The notes: generated from the letters alone by a model not told the origin. A stretch of 64,000 nucleotides of DNA from Ktedonobacteria bacterium brp13 (GCA_015099395.1 AP024096.1:992001-1056000); one strand, 5' to 3'; counted from the stretch's first letter, positions 16,726-26,209 are shown. Numbers and translations are program-made.

Positions 16726-17307
16726 ATGACGCAAAAACGTAGACCGATATTTCGGGAGCACGCACTACGACGATATATGGAGCAGCAGGAGAACGATGTC
16801 TTGCCACAGTTCGTCTCGCCGCCAGTCTTCCGGTTGTGCTGGTTATTGTTTGTGCTGGTTATTATTGCCGGAGTGCTTGCCTGGATGGAGCGTATACCGG
16901 TCTATGTTAACGGGAGTGGTGTGGTTTTCACTAATGATCATCGTGTCGATGCAAAGCGGAACGAATTTGATACCCTGGTCTTTGTACCTGCGAATGCGAT
17001 GTTTAGTATGCGCAATGGTCTGCACGGAACCATACAGGTGGGGGGTTCTGGGCAGCCCATTGATACGCAAGTTTCTGGGTTAGATCCGCAAGTATACAGC
17101 CCGAATGCAGTACAGGCTCAGTACGATCTGAGTTGTAATGTCGCGCAGGGTATTGGAGGTCCTACCGTGGTTGTGCGTACGCAATCTTTCATTCCCGCGA
17201 ACGAGCATGTCCAAAGCGGCACTTCAGTGCAAGGGCATGTGCAGATAGGTACGCAGCGTATTCTTTCACTCTTTCCCATCTTTGATAAGCTCATGGGAGA
17301 TTCCTAG
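16726..17307 (+). CDS. Short HlyD-like membrane-fusion subunit of peptide exporter
   Basis: A 193-residue protein with a ~40-residue cytoplasmic N-terminus, one membrane span (about 42-63, 'LCWLLFVLVIIAGVLAW') and a beta-rich outer domain beginning 'PVYVNGSGVVF', the start of the HlyD/AcrA lipoyl-barrel. The later 'GHVQIGTQRILSLFPIFDKL' matches the closing strand and membrane-proximal helix of bacteriocin-type fusion proteins. The long coiled-coil hairpin that spans a periplasm is missing, as expected for a monoderm cell. It directly abuts the C39 transporter gene (stop and start adjacent), so the two form one export complex. Confidence 0.75.
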   Translation: MTQKRRPIFREHALRRYMEQQENDVLPQFVSPPVFRLCWLLFVLVIIAGVLAWMERIPVYVNGSGVVFTNDHRVDAKRNEFDTLVFVPANAMFSMRNGLHGTIQVGGSGQPIDTQVSGLDPQVYSPNAVQAQYDLSCNVAQGIGGPTVVVRTQSFIPANEHVQSGTSVQGHVQIGTQRILSLFPIFDKLMGDS

Positions 17308-19620
17308 ATGCAACATTTGCCGCGGCAGCAAGCCGATTTTCGTGGTCAAGGAGAGCATGGTCCAGGTGAGGATCGAGATCTGAATCAGCAGGAGCAGCCA
17401 CAGTACAAACTGTCCCTAATAGCAAGGCTCAAAGCGCAAATCCCGCATCTACCGCGTAAGAGGGTGCCCATTATCGTACAGATGAGTGCCGTCGAATGTG
17501 GTGCGGCCTGTCTGGCGATGATTCTGAGTTATTACGGACGTCGAACCAGCGTTTCCGAGATCCGTAATCGCTATAGTGTGGGTCGTGATGGGCTCTCCGC
17601 GCGTAGTATAGTGCAGGCCTCACGTAACTATGGTCTGCGTGTACGTGCGGTCTCGCTGAGGGATAACGATTTTCGCTTTATCCAGTTGCCAGCGATTGTC
17701 CATTGGAGCTTCAATCACTTTATCGTTGTTGAGCGCTGGACTCCTGATTTTGTTGACGTTGTCGATCCACAGTCTGGTCGTAAACGTCTGAGTGGCAAAG
17801 AGTTCAATGACAATTTTACCGGTGTCGTCATCATTCTGGAACCTGGTTCTGAGTTCTCGGTGCGCTCGATAGCACGTACTTTTACGTTGCGTACGTATGC
17901 GCGCCAGTACTTCAATCGTGTTCCCTCTATTATCATCCAGCTTATCGTCGCCTCGCTGATATTGCAGGGTTTTGGTCTGATACCTCCAATTCTCACAGCG
18001 GTGTTAGTTGACAAAGTAATCCCGTTGCACTTGAATGGTGTACTACCTATTCTTCTGTTAGGAATTGTAGTAGTGACAATTGCTGAGACGCTAGTCTCAC
18101 TACTGCGCTCACTGCTCTCTGTCTACTTGCAGAACCGCATAGATACATTTATGCTGCCAAACTTCTTCGAGCACCTGCTCCATCTCCCGCTACCATTCTT
18201 CCAGCAGCGTTCTAGTGGTGATATGCTGACACGTATTTCAAGTAATATGACATTGCGTAGCATTATCGGAACGCAGTTTATCTCCAGTTTTCTGGATGGT
18301 GGATTGGTGATTGTGTACCTGGTCATCCTTTACTGGGCGTCCTTGCAGTTTGGCGTGCTAGTAACGATCATTGGCATCATTGACGTGTTTCTGCTAATCA
18401 TATCCACTAAAACCATGCTTCGCCTGAGTCGTGAGAGTTTAGAGGCGGGTGGTAGGACGCAGGGCTATGTAACTGAGATGCTGACGAGTATGGAGACAGT
18501 GAAGTCAGCAGGTTTTGAGCAGCAAGCATTTCAGCAATGGGCGAATTTCTTCTTTGCTGAATTGAACATTGGGAATCGCCTCAGTATCTACTCATCGATT
18601 ATGTCTAGCATACGTGGTATATTAGACATAATTGCGCCTCTACTCTTACTCTGGATAGGCGTGGTCCAGGTACTGGATGGGCGGCTAGCACTTGGTTCCA
18701 TGTTGGCATTGAACACGTTGGCGGCTACCTTCCTTTCGCCGCTTAGTTCATTGGTGAGTAGCGCCATGCAGTTACAGTTGGTTAATTCACATGTTGAGCG
18801 TATCGCCGATGTGCTTGAAGCAAAGATTGAGCAGGAGCCAGAAGATGTAGACCAGCCACCAGTGCTGACTGGCCATATTAAGCTTGACCATGTAAACTTT
18901 CGGTACAATTCACAATTACCTGAAGTGCTGATTGATATCTCACTAGAGATTCAGCCTGGACAGCGGATTGCGGTCGTAGGGCAGACTGGTTCGGGTAAGA
19001 CGACGCTGGGCAAGCTTCTGCTCGGTCTCTATCCGCCGACGCAAGGGACGCTCTACTACAATAACATCCCTCTACAAAGCATGAACTTGCAAGCAGTTCG
19101 TAATCAGGTTGGTGTCGTGACTCAAGAAGCCAGCATCTTCAGTGGATCGATTCGTCAGAATATCACGTTCGCACATCCCGAGCTAGAGATGAAAGGTGTC
19201 ATTCACGCATCAAAGTTGGCTTGCCTTCATTCTGATATTGAGCAGATGCCAATGCGCTATGAGACCTTCGTCGCAGAAGGGGGCAATGCTATATCGGGTG
19301 GGCAGCGGCAACGCCTGGCACTGGCGCGTGCTCTGGCTTACAATCCGCGTATCCTCTTACTTGATGAGGCCACCAGTTCGCTCGACGTGATGACTGAGCA
19401 CCAGATACAGCAGAATCTTGCCTCGCTCTCCTGTACGCAGATTATTATTGCGCATCGTTTGAGTACCATTCGTCATGCGGATGTGATCCTGGTTATGGAT
19501 CAAGGGCACATTGTAGAGCAGGGGAGCCATGAAGAACTGTTGAGTCAAAATGGCATCTATGCTGAACTCATCCGCAATCAACTTGTGGAGGAGGGTGAGA
19601 TAAATATAGGATTAGGATAA
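17308..19620 (+). CDS. C39-peptidase ABC exporter (PCAT; bacteriocin/RiPP processing and export)
   Basis: A 770-residue fusion. Residues ~50-185 are a C39 cysteine protease with an apparently intact triad: Cys64 in 'SAVECGAACLAMI', His137 in 'VHWSFNHFIVVE' and Asp153 in 'VVDPQSG'. A six-span exporter domain follows (~205-500). The ATPase domain has Walker A 'VVGQTGSGKTTL' (~555), signature 'ISGGQRQRLALARAL' (~660), Walker B 'ILLLDEATSSLD' and 'AHRLSTI'. Such transporters cut leader peptides after a double glycine and export the core. No precursor gene lies next to it; the nearest match is the Gly-rich peptide gene at 32382-32675. The first ~45 residues are a polar extension of unknown role. 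Confidence 0.95.
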   Translation: MQHLPRQQADFRGQGEHGPGEDRDLNQQEQPQYKLSLIARLKAQIPHLPRKRVPIIVQMSAVECGAACLAMILSYYGRRTSVSEIRNRYSVGRDGLSARSIVQASRNYGLRVRAVSLRDNDFRFIQLPAIVHWSFNHFIVVERWTPDFVDVVDPQSGRKRLSGKEFNDNFTGVVIILEPGSEFSVRSIARTFTLRTYARQYFNRVPSIIIQLIVASLILQGFGLIPPILTAVLVDKVIPLHLNGVLPILLLGIVVVTIAETLVSLLRSLLSVYLQNRIDTFMLPNFFEHLLHLPLPFFQQRSSGDMLTRISSNMTLRSIIGTQFISSFLDGGLVIVYLVILYWASLQFGVLVTIIGIIDVFLLIISTKTMLRLSRESLEAGGRTQGYVTEMLTSMETVKSAGFEQQAFQQWANFFFAELNIGNRLSIYSSIMSSIRGILDIIAPLLLLWIGVVQVLDGRLALGSMLALNTLAATFLSPLSSLVSSAMQLQLVNSHVERIADVLEAKIEQEPEDVDQPPVLTGHIKLDHVNFRYNSQLPEVLIDISLEIQPGQRIAVVGQTGSGKTTLGKLLLGLYPPTQGTLYYNNIPLQSMNLQAVRNQVGVVTQEASIFSGSIRQNITFAHPELEMKGVIHASKLACLHSDIEQMPMRYETFVAEGGNAISGGQRQRLALARALAYNPRILLLDEATSSLDVMTEHQIQQNLASLSCTQIIIAHRLSTIRHADVILVMDQGHIVEQGSHEELLSQNGIYAELIRNQLVEEGEINIGLG

Positions 19621-19630
19621 GGGGCAAGAT

Positions 19631-19673
19631 AGAAGAGCAGAGGGCCAGCACACTGCTAACCCTCTGCTCTTCT
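19631..19673 (+). terminator. Terminator between exporter and RND pump genes
   Basis: Perfect 14-bp stem AGAAGAGCAGAGGG / CCCTCTGCTCTTCT (19631-19644 with 19660-19673); the loop itself contains AGCA/TGCT. It lies between two convergent genes and suits both strands. Confidence 0.87.
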
Positions 19674-19698
19674 CCGTTGTTCGCGCCTGTCCACTCTG

Positions 19699-22600
19699 CT
19701 ATAGAGCGACGGCAGGCTCCTCGTTGTTAACACGACTCTCCTGTATTTCGTCTAGCTGATTGATTGTGCCAGCGCGACCCCGTATGCCCTCTACAATAAC
19801 GTAGAGCGTGGGGATCAGGAGCAAGGATAGGACCGTTGAAGTAGCCAGACCACCGATGACGACGATGGCGAGCGGCTGTGAGATAAAGCCGCTAGAAGCT
19901 CCACCGATGCTTAATGCCATTGGCATCAAGGCTAGAATCGTAGCGATAGCGGTCATCAGGATTGGGCGTAGACGATGGCGTCCACCTTCAATGACTGCAC
20001 TGCGAGCGTCAAAACCCTTCATGCGATATTGTCGTACCAGGTCAAGCAAGACGATAGCATTGGTAACGACGATACCGACTAGCATCAGGAAACCGATCAG
20101 GGCTGCCGCACCCAGCGGAGTCTGAGTGACCAGTAACAGGATCAGCGAACCAGTTGCCGCGAAAGGAATTGAGATAAGCAGGATGAGCGGTTGCAGCAGA
20201 CTACGGAACGTCGCTACCATGATACAGTAGACTAATATGATAGCGATGAGCACCGCGATACCCAGATCGTGGAAGGTGCTGGACTGGCTGCTACCGACAC
20301 CTGCCTGTACGACCGATGCACCTGAAGGAAGATGCAATTTATTGACAGCCTTCTGTACATTCGCAGTAACGCTACCCACATTGGTTGCAGTTACCGTTCC
20401 GCTGATTGTCGCTGTTTGCTTGTCCTGGACATGAGTAATCTGTGTCGGACCTATGGCTTGAACCACGCTGGCGACATCACTGAGCGTGACCGTACCGGTG
20501 GTTCCGGGGATCAGCATGTTCTTAATCTGAGCTACAGTGGTCTGTGGCGTCCCAACATAGAGATCAACATTTTGCTGATTGCCATTGAGCGTTATGGTTG
20601 TTACAGTTGTACCACTATAGATCAGACGGACGTTCTGGGCTACCTGAGCGGCTGTCAGGCCGTGTGCTGCAGCACGTACCGGATCGACATTAATGTCTAT
20701 CTCAGGTGAGCCGTCGGTCAGGTTACTGGTAACATCAGTTAAACCAGAGACACCCTGTACCGCTGCCTTGACCTGATCTGATGCCTGACGCAGTGTCTGA
20801 GGATCGTTGGCCTGAACGTTCAACTGTACATTCGATGAACTGAAGCCGCTGGACTGGCCACCCGAGACCGTGATCGCCCCGAGACTTTTCAATCCATTCA
20901 TCTTACTGCGTAGATCGTTTTCAAATGCGGTCTGATCGATATTTGTATTGGTCGTAATCGCGATTGTTGCAGTATTAGTACCGCTACTGGTGGATAATAT
21001 ACCGCCTGATCCAATTGTCGACTGATACGACTTCCAACCATTCAGGCTTCTGATCGCTTGCTCGAGCTTGCTGGTTGCATTACTGGTCGTCTGTAAGCTG
21101 GTGGCTGGTGGCATTGTCAGGCTAACGCTAAAGCTATTGCCGCCAGAGCTACCAAACAGGTTTGTCTGTAGACCAGTTGAAAGCGCCAGTGAGATGACCA
21201 GAACTACAGCTGCAAGACCAAGCATCAGAGCACGGTGCCAGCCCTTGCCGGTTACCCAGCCAACGAGGGCGACATAACCACGTTCCAGTGGCGACTGCTT
21301 CTCTTCTTTGCGAACCTTCTCTGGTTTCGGTGATGTTAAGAACCACGAGGCCAGGACCGGAATGATGGTCAGTGCAACAAAGAGGGAGGCCAGAAGCGCT
21401 ACGGTGACCGCTACCGCAAAGGAGCGGAATAGTTCGCCAACCAGACCACCGGTGAAGGCAATTGGCAGAAAGACCGCGACTGTCGTCAGGGTTGATGCTG
21501 TAACCGCGCCTGCAACTTCGCGAATTGCATTCGGGATTGCAACCTTTTTCTCTTCACCACTCTGAAGATGTCGATAGATATTCTCTAATACAACGATCGA
21601 GTCGTCGACAACGCGTCCAACCGCAATCGTCAGACCACCCAGAGTCAGCAAGTTCAACGTATAGTTGCCAACATACAGACCAATCAAAGCGATAACGATT
21701 GAGAGTGGGATAGAGACCGCTGTAACCAGGGTTGAGCGAATCGAGAACAGGAAGATCAGAATAATGAGGATCGCAAATGCTGCGCCGATCAGACCCTCAC
21801 GTATGAGATCATTGACCGATTTGCTAATTGTAGGAGCCTGGTCAGATGTGACCGTAATACTTGCGTTATGCCCAAGCTTCTGTTGTAGAGACGAGATCTG
21901 AGCATTGACTGCATTTGAGATAGTTACAGTATTACCGTCGGTTGTCTTTACAATAGAGACACCAAGGCTCTCTTTGCCGTTTGTACGGGTCAACGAGCTA
22001 GAAGGTGCCACAGTTTCCTGCACAGTGGCCACATCTTTTAATTTGACAGGTGTCGGTATTGCAGTTGCACCAGCACTGAAGCCACCAGCACCAGTTGCAC
22101 CAGCGCTGAAGCCACCAGCGCCAACGCCACCAGCACTGAAGCCACTAGCACCAGTTGCGCCAGCGCCAGCCGCGCCAGCACCGGCACCAGCCCCTGCGGA
22201 GGCTCCTTTAGCACCGACGATAAGATTTTGTAGATCGCTCAATGAGTTCAGTGTGTTGCCTACTTTAATAGGCACAGTTTGACCATTACTGGTTGTTACA
22301 TCACCGGCAGGAAGGGAAATATTATTTGCCTGTAACGCGCCCTCTACCTGTGAGGCGCTGATGCCGTCAGCTTTTAGTTTATTAAGATCGAGGTTGATTG
22401 AAACGATCTGATTAGTAACTCCAGTGACGCTGACGTTACCGACACCACTGATGGCTGTCAGAGAAGGCACAACATCCTGGTTGAGAGCCGTTGCCAGGTC
22501 CTGTTGATTTTGATCAGAGGTGACCGAGAGCTGAATAATCGGCAAGTCTGCGATGCTAAAAGACCTCACCTGAGGCGTGACGCCCGAAGGGAGGCTTGGC

Positions 22601-22950
22601 TGCGCCTTATTGAGACTCTCCGATACCGTTTGTGTGGCCTGATTAATGTCGGTGCCATAGTTAAAAGAGAGAGTGATAAGCGAGACGCCTTCGTTCGAAT
22701 AGGAGGTCTCCGTTTGGAGACCCTGGAGACCCTGAAGGTTTTGTTCCAGTGGATTGGTGACATCGCGTTCGACGATTGATGGTGAAGCCCCATTGTATAC
22801 TGCGACAACAGAGATTGTCGGTAGGGAAATAGAAGGGAAAAGTTCTTGCTTAAGAGAAGGAATAACAAACCCTCCCAGCAAAAGAATGGCGATAGTTACC
22901 AGAGCGACCAGACTCTTGTTCGCGAGACTGATCTTTGATAAGAAGGACAT
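19699..22950 (-). CDS. RND-family efflux transporter (HAE1/AcrB-SwrC type)
   Basis: At 1083 residues this is full length for the AcrB-type permeases: N-terminal span then 'FPSISLPTISVVAVYNGASP', the 'LNQDVVPSLTAISGVGNVSVTG' porter region, 'GRVVDDSIVVLENIYRHL' in span 4 with the proton-relay Asp pair region, and matching second-half spans. A 60-residue Ala/Gly/Ser-rich insert (residues ~245-305) replaces the usual short loop between porter subdomains. No membrane-fusion or outer-membrane partner is encoded nearby, as for SwrC of Gram-positives. A tetR gene lies 307 nt upstream in the same direction and probably controls it. Substrates may be lipopeptides, detergents or drugs. Confidence 0.94.
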   Translation of the reverse strand: MSFLSKISLANKSLVALVTIAILLLGGFVIPSLKQELFPSISLPTISVVAVYNGASPSIVERDVTNPLEQNLQGLQGLQTETSYSNEGVSLITLSFNYGTDINQATQTVSESLNKAQPSLPSGVTPQVRSFSIADLPIIQLSVTSDQNQQDLATALNQDVVPSLTAISGVGNVSVTGVTNQIVSINLDLNKLKADGISASQVEGALQANNISLPAGDVTTSNGQTVPIKVGNTLNSLSDLQNLIVGAKGASAGAGAGAGAAGAGATGASGFSAGGVGAGGFSAGATGAGGFSAGATAIPTPVKLKDVATVQETVAPSSSLTRTNGKESLGVSIVKTTDGNTVTISNAVNAQISSLQQKLGHNASITVTSDQAPTISKSVNDLIREGLIGAAFAILIILIFLFSIRSTLVTAVSIPLSIVIALIGLYVGNYTLNLLTLGGLTIAVGRVVDDSIVVLENIYRHLQSGEEKKVAIPNAIREVAGAVTASTLTTVAVFLPIAFTGGLVGELFRSFAVAVTVALLASLFVALTIIPVLASWFLTSPKPEKVRKEEKQSPLERGYVALVGWVTGKGWHRALMLGLAAVVLVISLALSTGLQTNLFGSSGGNSFSVSLTMPPATSLQTTSNATSKLEQAIRSLNGWKSYQSTIGSGGILSTSSGTNTATIAITTNTNIDQTAFENDLRSKMNGLKSLGAITVSGGQSSGFSSSNVQLNVQANDPQTLRQASDQVKAAVQGVSGLTDVTSNLTDGSPEIDINVDPVRAAAHGLTAAQVAQNVRLIYSGTTVTTITLNGNQQNVDLYVGTPQTTVAQIKNMLIPGTTGTVTLSDVASVVQAIGPTQITHVQDKQTATISGTVTATNVGSVTANVQKAVNKLHLPSGASVVQAGVGSSQSSTFHDLGIAVLIAIILVYCIMVATFRSLLQPLILLISIPFAATGSLILLLVTQTPLGAAALIGFLMLVGIVVTNAIVLLDLVRQYRMKGFDARSAVIEGGRHRLRPILMTAIATILALMPMALSIGGASSGFISQPLAIVVIGGLATSTVLSLLLIPTLYVIVEGIRGRAGTINQLDEIQESRVNNEEPAVAL
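22074..22215 (-). repeat. Low-complexity Ala/Gly/Ser repeat in the RND gene
   Basis: Units such as GGCTTCAGTGCTGGTGCAAC recur with small changes, coding for 'GFSAGATGAGGFSAGAT' and poly-AG. This is slippage-prone DNA inside an otherwise conserved gene. Confidence 0.8.
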
Positions 22951-23188
22951 GCGCCGATACTCCTTTCGGAATGTTCATCCGTGTTTGTCGATTCGGGATA
23001 GATCAGGAACGGATTGATGCTGCTATAAAGCGGGTACTATAGATATTTAATAGCTGTACCAGCATTCAACCATTGCCGTGATTGATTTATTAAACGTTTA
23101 TTAAGTTATTGACCTGCTATCTTTTGCTAAAGTAAGATAGGAGAATGGGGCCGTTTGGCAACTTTGCTGGAGAGAGCAACGAATGTTT
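22951..23188. other. Region between tetR and RND genes
   Basis: Contains the operator-like palindrome at 23087-23104 and the possible RND promoter on the minus strand; the dispersed repeat copy follows at 23189. No gene seen. Confidence 0.45.
23087..23104 (-). promoter_or_regulatory. Candidate TetR operator upstream of RND pump
   Basis: TAAACGTTTA (23091-23100) is a perfect 10-bp palindrome with partly symmetrical AT flanks, about 140 nt upstream of the RND start on the minus strand. Position between regulator and pump is suggestive; no experimental or family match claimed. Confidence 0.25.
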
Positions 23189-23256
23189 AGATCTTATTCC
23201 GAAAACCAACGCGACTGGCGTCGCTCGTGCTCTACACTCAAGTTTTCGGATAAGCA
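23189..23256 (+). repeat. Dispersed 70-bp imperfect-palindrome repeat, copy 1
   Basis: Begins AGATCTTATTCCGAAAACC, has an inner hairpin GCGAC-TGGC-GTCGC, and ends AGTTTTCGGATAAGCAGT. The outer arms CTTATTCCGAAAAC and GTTTTCGGATAAG pair with one bulged base. The element ends within a few bases of the tetR stop codon. Confidence 0.85.
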
Positions 23257-23257
23257 G

Positions 23258-23905
23258 TTATTCTTTCTTTGCTATACCATATAAGAGCTTATCCACAATG
23301 ATAGAAGCTATCTCTTCCATACTTACGTGTAGTTCTTGTTCAGGTTGCATAAAATGCCTGGCCTGTAGCCCCATAGTCATCCCCCGGAACATGAGCGCAT
23401 AGATGCTTGCCGGTATATCTGCCACTATTTCACCTGCATCGATGGCTTGCTGGAAGATAACGCTCAAGCTTTCCACTTCTCTCTGCTTCCAGGAACGCAT
23501 TGTTTGCCGGTCTATTTGATCACGGCAGTACTCTTCGATATCGCGGATAAGAGCGATAATCTCTGCACTGCGACGAAAATTGAGCATATTTTCTGTATAT
23601 TTACGTAATTTATTGGGCAGGCCATCTGTTTGCTCAACCGCATGATAGAGTTGTGTATGCCAATCGACAATTGTTTGTTGAAACATTTCAACAAACAATT
23701 GTTGTTTCCCGTTGGGAAAGTGATAATAGAGCGCAGCGGCCGTTACTTGAACTTCCTCGGCGATATCTTTCATGGACACGCCTTTAAAACCCCGTGCTAA
23801 AAAAAGTTGTCCTGCAACAGCGAGGATATGGTGCCGGGTCTCTTGTTCTTTTTCGGTATGCATCGCTTTATCAGTTGTCCTTACCAATGCGGTGTTTTTT
23901 TGCAT
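23258..23905 (-). CDS. TetR/AcrR-family transcriptional regulator
   Basis: A 215-residue protein. The N-terminal helix-turn-helix domain (residues ~20-65) reads 'HILAVAGQLFLARGFKGVSM', 'KDIAEEVQVTAAALYYHFPN', then 'GKQQLFVEMF', the TetR signature. The rest is the helical ligand-binding domain. ATG codons at residues 1 and 15 are both possible starts. It precedes the RND pump gene in the same orientation with ~300 nt between, so it is the likely local repressor of that pump, induced by a pump substrate. Confidence 0.93.
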   Translation of the reverse strand: MQKNTALVRTTDKAMHTEKEQETRHHILAVAGQLFLARGFKGVSMKDIAEEVQVTAAALYYHFPNGKQQLFVEMFQQTIVDWHTQLYHAVEQTDGLPNKLRKYTENMLNFRRSAEIIALIRDIEEYCRDQIDRQTMRSWKQREVESLSVIFQQAIDAGEIVADIPASIYALMFRGMTMGLQARHFMQPEQELHVSMEEIASIIVDKLLYGIAKKE

Positions 23906-24229
23906 AAAATGAGAACTTAATGAGCATTTAATAACCCTATATAAACTATACTAAAGCACCATCTTTTTGTCAATCAATAGCGCGATAATTCCCAGGGTTT
24001 TCCTACCTTTCCTACCTTTGGGCCGCGTGAATATTGTTTTGTATTTTGTTACTATAGGCTACTAAACAATATATTCATGCTTGTTACTAGGGCTAACTGG
24101 CATAAAAAGGGTAGCCTATCTTAGGATGTAGAAGTTGTAAAATAGTATTAGTTACGTAGAATTGTATTAGCATGTATACTATTATGTAGTATGGTAAAAA
24201 GATGTTACGAAATTTAGTGGAGGTCTGAT
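23906..24229. other. Divergent promoter region, tetR / amidase
   Basis: 324 AT-rich bases between divergent genes. Short inverted repeat TTAA-N6-TTAA near 23916-23931 could be a TetR site. No ORF, RNA or repeat recognised. Confidence 0.35.
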
Positions 24230-25132
24230 TTGGCGGATGCTATACCCGATGTAATATGGATGCCGAATAATAATTTCTTTGCGAACCGTGATGGATTGCG
24301 TGCACAGTATGTCATTTTGCATGGAACAGCGGGCGGCTCAAGTGCTCAAAATATTGCGTCCTACTTTGCTTCTACTCAGGGGACGAATAATCCTGTCAGT
24401 AGTCATTACGTAATCGGTCAAGATGGGACGATTGTGCAGTGCGTCTCGGAGGAGAATGGGGCCTGGGCCAATGGGCTTTACACGAATGGTCATGCAGCGT
24501 TTTGGGATACAACTGTAAATCCAAATAATATTACTGTCTCGATCGAACATGTGAAACCTGCTACTGATAACTCTGATCAGCTTACCCCTGCTCAGCAGAC
24601 TGCTAGTTTTCAATTAATCAATGCCATCTGTGATCGCTGGCAGATTCCCAAGCATAATGCGGATGCTTCTGGTGGGATAACAGGTCATTTTTCCATTGAC
24701 CCGGTTAATCGCAGCCATTGTCCAGGCCCTTATCCGTGGGATGCGTTGTGGAGCTACTTGAGTAGCCAGGAGGAACAGGTGGTCATTAATTTACAGAATG
24801 CGGTCGTTAAAAGTTTTTTTGCCGCGTCTGCCAATAATCGCTGGTTATGTCAGCGTACGGGGATGCTTATTGGTGGAGCGATCCTGGACTTTTATTGTCG
24901 TTTTGGTGGGGATGGTTTATGTGGACTGACCTATCTAGGTTTACCACTGACGAATGAAGTTCCCATTACTACGCATGCTGGGACTGTCTACCAGCGTTTT
25001 GAGCGTGGATTTCTGGTGTATGATCCTAATCATGTCGTAGATTCACCTCCGGGAGCGGGTCAAGTGTATTGTATGCATATTAATGCGCCGACGCCAGCCG
25101 TACTTTCTCCAAAGGTTTCAGCTGAGCCTTAA
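24230..25132 (+). CDS. N-acetylmuramoyl-L-alanine amidase (Amidase_2/PGRP fold) with C-terminal repeat domain
   Basis: TTG start at 24230 with GGAGG 6 nt upstream. Residues ~10-170 form a zinc amidase: 'YVILHGTAGG' (first zinc His), 'SSHYVIGQDGTIVQCV', 'NNITVSIEHV' (Glu), and 'HCPGPYPWDALW' (second zinc His and the nearby Cys). It cuts the lactyl-amide bond between muramic acid and the stem peptide. The C-terminal 100 residues contain 'GTVYQRFERGFLVYDPNH', resembling LGFP-type wall-binding repeats of secreted actinobacterial proteins. No signal peptide is visible, so export may be by phage-like or unconventional means, or action may be on the cell's own wall in sporulation or lysis. Confidence 0.88.
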   Translation: MADAIPDVIWMPNNNFFANRDGLRAQYVILHGTAGGSSAQNIASYFASTQGTNNPVSSHYVIGQDGTIVQCVSEENGAWANGLYTNGHAAFWDTTVNPNNITVSIEHVKPATDNSDQLTPAQQTASFQLINAICDRWQIPKHNADASGGITGHFSIDPVNRSHCPGPYPWDALWSYLSSQEEQVVINLQNAVVKSFFAASANNRWLCQRTGMLIGGAILDFYCRFGGDGLCGLTYLGLPLTNEVPITTHAGTVYQRFERGFLVYDPNHVVDSPPGAGQVYCMHINAPTPAVLSPKVSAEP

Positions 25133-25272
25133 ACGTTGGGCATTATCCTATGTAGCATACAATCTTTGATAACGTAGGCGAAAGGTGAGTTTGGGGTTTT
25201 CCCTCTGCGCTTTTTATTACGTGCTATACATGCGTGTCTGTTATAATACAGGCCAGGGATCCCACGTCTGAA

Positions 25273-25300
25273 TGGAGCGGCCTAGTGTCGCTCCACTTTT
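25273..25300 (+). terminator. Terminator after amidase gene
   Basis: TGGAGCG / CGCTCCA stem (25273-25279 with 25289-25295), 9-nt loop, followed by CTTTTG. It also lies shortly before the next gene. Confidence 0.65.
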
Positions 25301-25339
25301 GTTTATCTTCCCTTCCCAGGGTTATATTGAGGAGTCTGT

Positions 25340-25585
25340 ATGAATCAACTTGAGTGGCTACTGTTTGGTGTGCTTGTCTTTGCGATTTTAATTATCGTTG
25401 TCAATATTGCGGACAACCTTTTTACTGGCAAAGAGACCTTCATAAGCAGACTCTTCAGACGTAAGCATCGGCGATCATCGAAGCACCCCTACCCCTACAC
25501 TAGAACCAGTGATCACAAGGGAGAACGTGAGGCCGCACCTCGCAGCCATGCCAGACAGAAGCAAGAGCCTCGCAAGCGTCGCTAA
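25340..25585 (+). CDS. Small single-span membrane protein with basic tail
   Basis: 81 residues: a membrane segment at residues 6-26 ('WLLFGVLVFAILIIVVNIA') followed by a strongly basic tail rich in Arg, Lys and His. A good ribosome binding site (GAGGAG) sits 7 nt before the ATG. I do not recognise a family. The tail could bind nucleic acid or acidic lipids at the membrane. Confidence 0.65.
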   Translation: MNQLEWLLFGVLVFAILIIVVNIADNLFTGKETFISRLFRRKHRRSSKHPYPYTRTSDHKGEREAAPRSHARQKQEPRKRR

Positions 25586-25915
25586 ATGGTGCGAATCTAG
25601 TACTAATAGACTATTCACCCGGGCTCTTTTGTAAATATTTGAGTCTTCACCGCTCATGCCTTATACTGTTTTTATACTATAAAAATAAATAATTTGAGAT
25701 GTAGATACTAGAGATAATGGGATAGTAGTCTTAAAATAGCTTATATCATTACATTTTTGCTCTTGTCTATTCTCTCCCCTGTTACATGTTGAAGTGATGT
25801 ATTGCTATACATGTATCGGCTGCTGAGTATACTAGACGGGTAGTCATTACTTTGCACGTTCTCCTCATTGAACGCTACTATTTATTCTACGTCTCTGCTA
25901 ACGAGCGTTGGTGAT

Positions 25916-26209
25916 ATGAATACTAGAAAATTATTCTGCCGCTACTGTGGAAGGGTGACAGAGCAAGCGTGTCCCGAATGTGATGCCCGCTGCTGCTTTT
26001 CGTGTGGTGTCAATCGTTGTCCACTCTGCGTTCGCGTCAAGCTAGCGCAGGTGGAGCATGCGCTACGTAGTCGTCTTGTCGCATGGCAACATATTGAAGC
26101 TTCAATTCTACCTCTTGTCTCTTCTGCTTTCTTTTTTTACCATGATCCTACTGAGCAAAAAGTAGAGCACCTGGCCAGTGTTGTGATTGCGCGTGCTCAA
26201 CAAGGGTAA
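25916..26209 (+). CDS. Small zinc-ribbon-like Cys-rich protein
   Basis: 97 residues from ATG 25916 (a TTG at 25868 would add 16). The first 40 residues hold four Cys pairs: 'CRYCG', 'CPEC', 'CCFSC' and 'CPLC', the spacing of a double zinc ribbon/B-box-like knuckle. The rest is an ordinary helical stretch. No catalytic motif. It may be a zinc-dependent adaptor or nucleic-acid-binding protein. Ribosome binding site is weak, so the start is uncertain. Confidence 0.6.
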   Translation: MNTRKLFCRYCGRVTEQACPECDARCCFSCGVNRCPLCVRVKLAQVEHALRSRLVAWQHIEASILPLVSSAFFFYHDPTEQKVEHLASVVIARAQQG

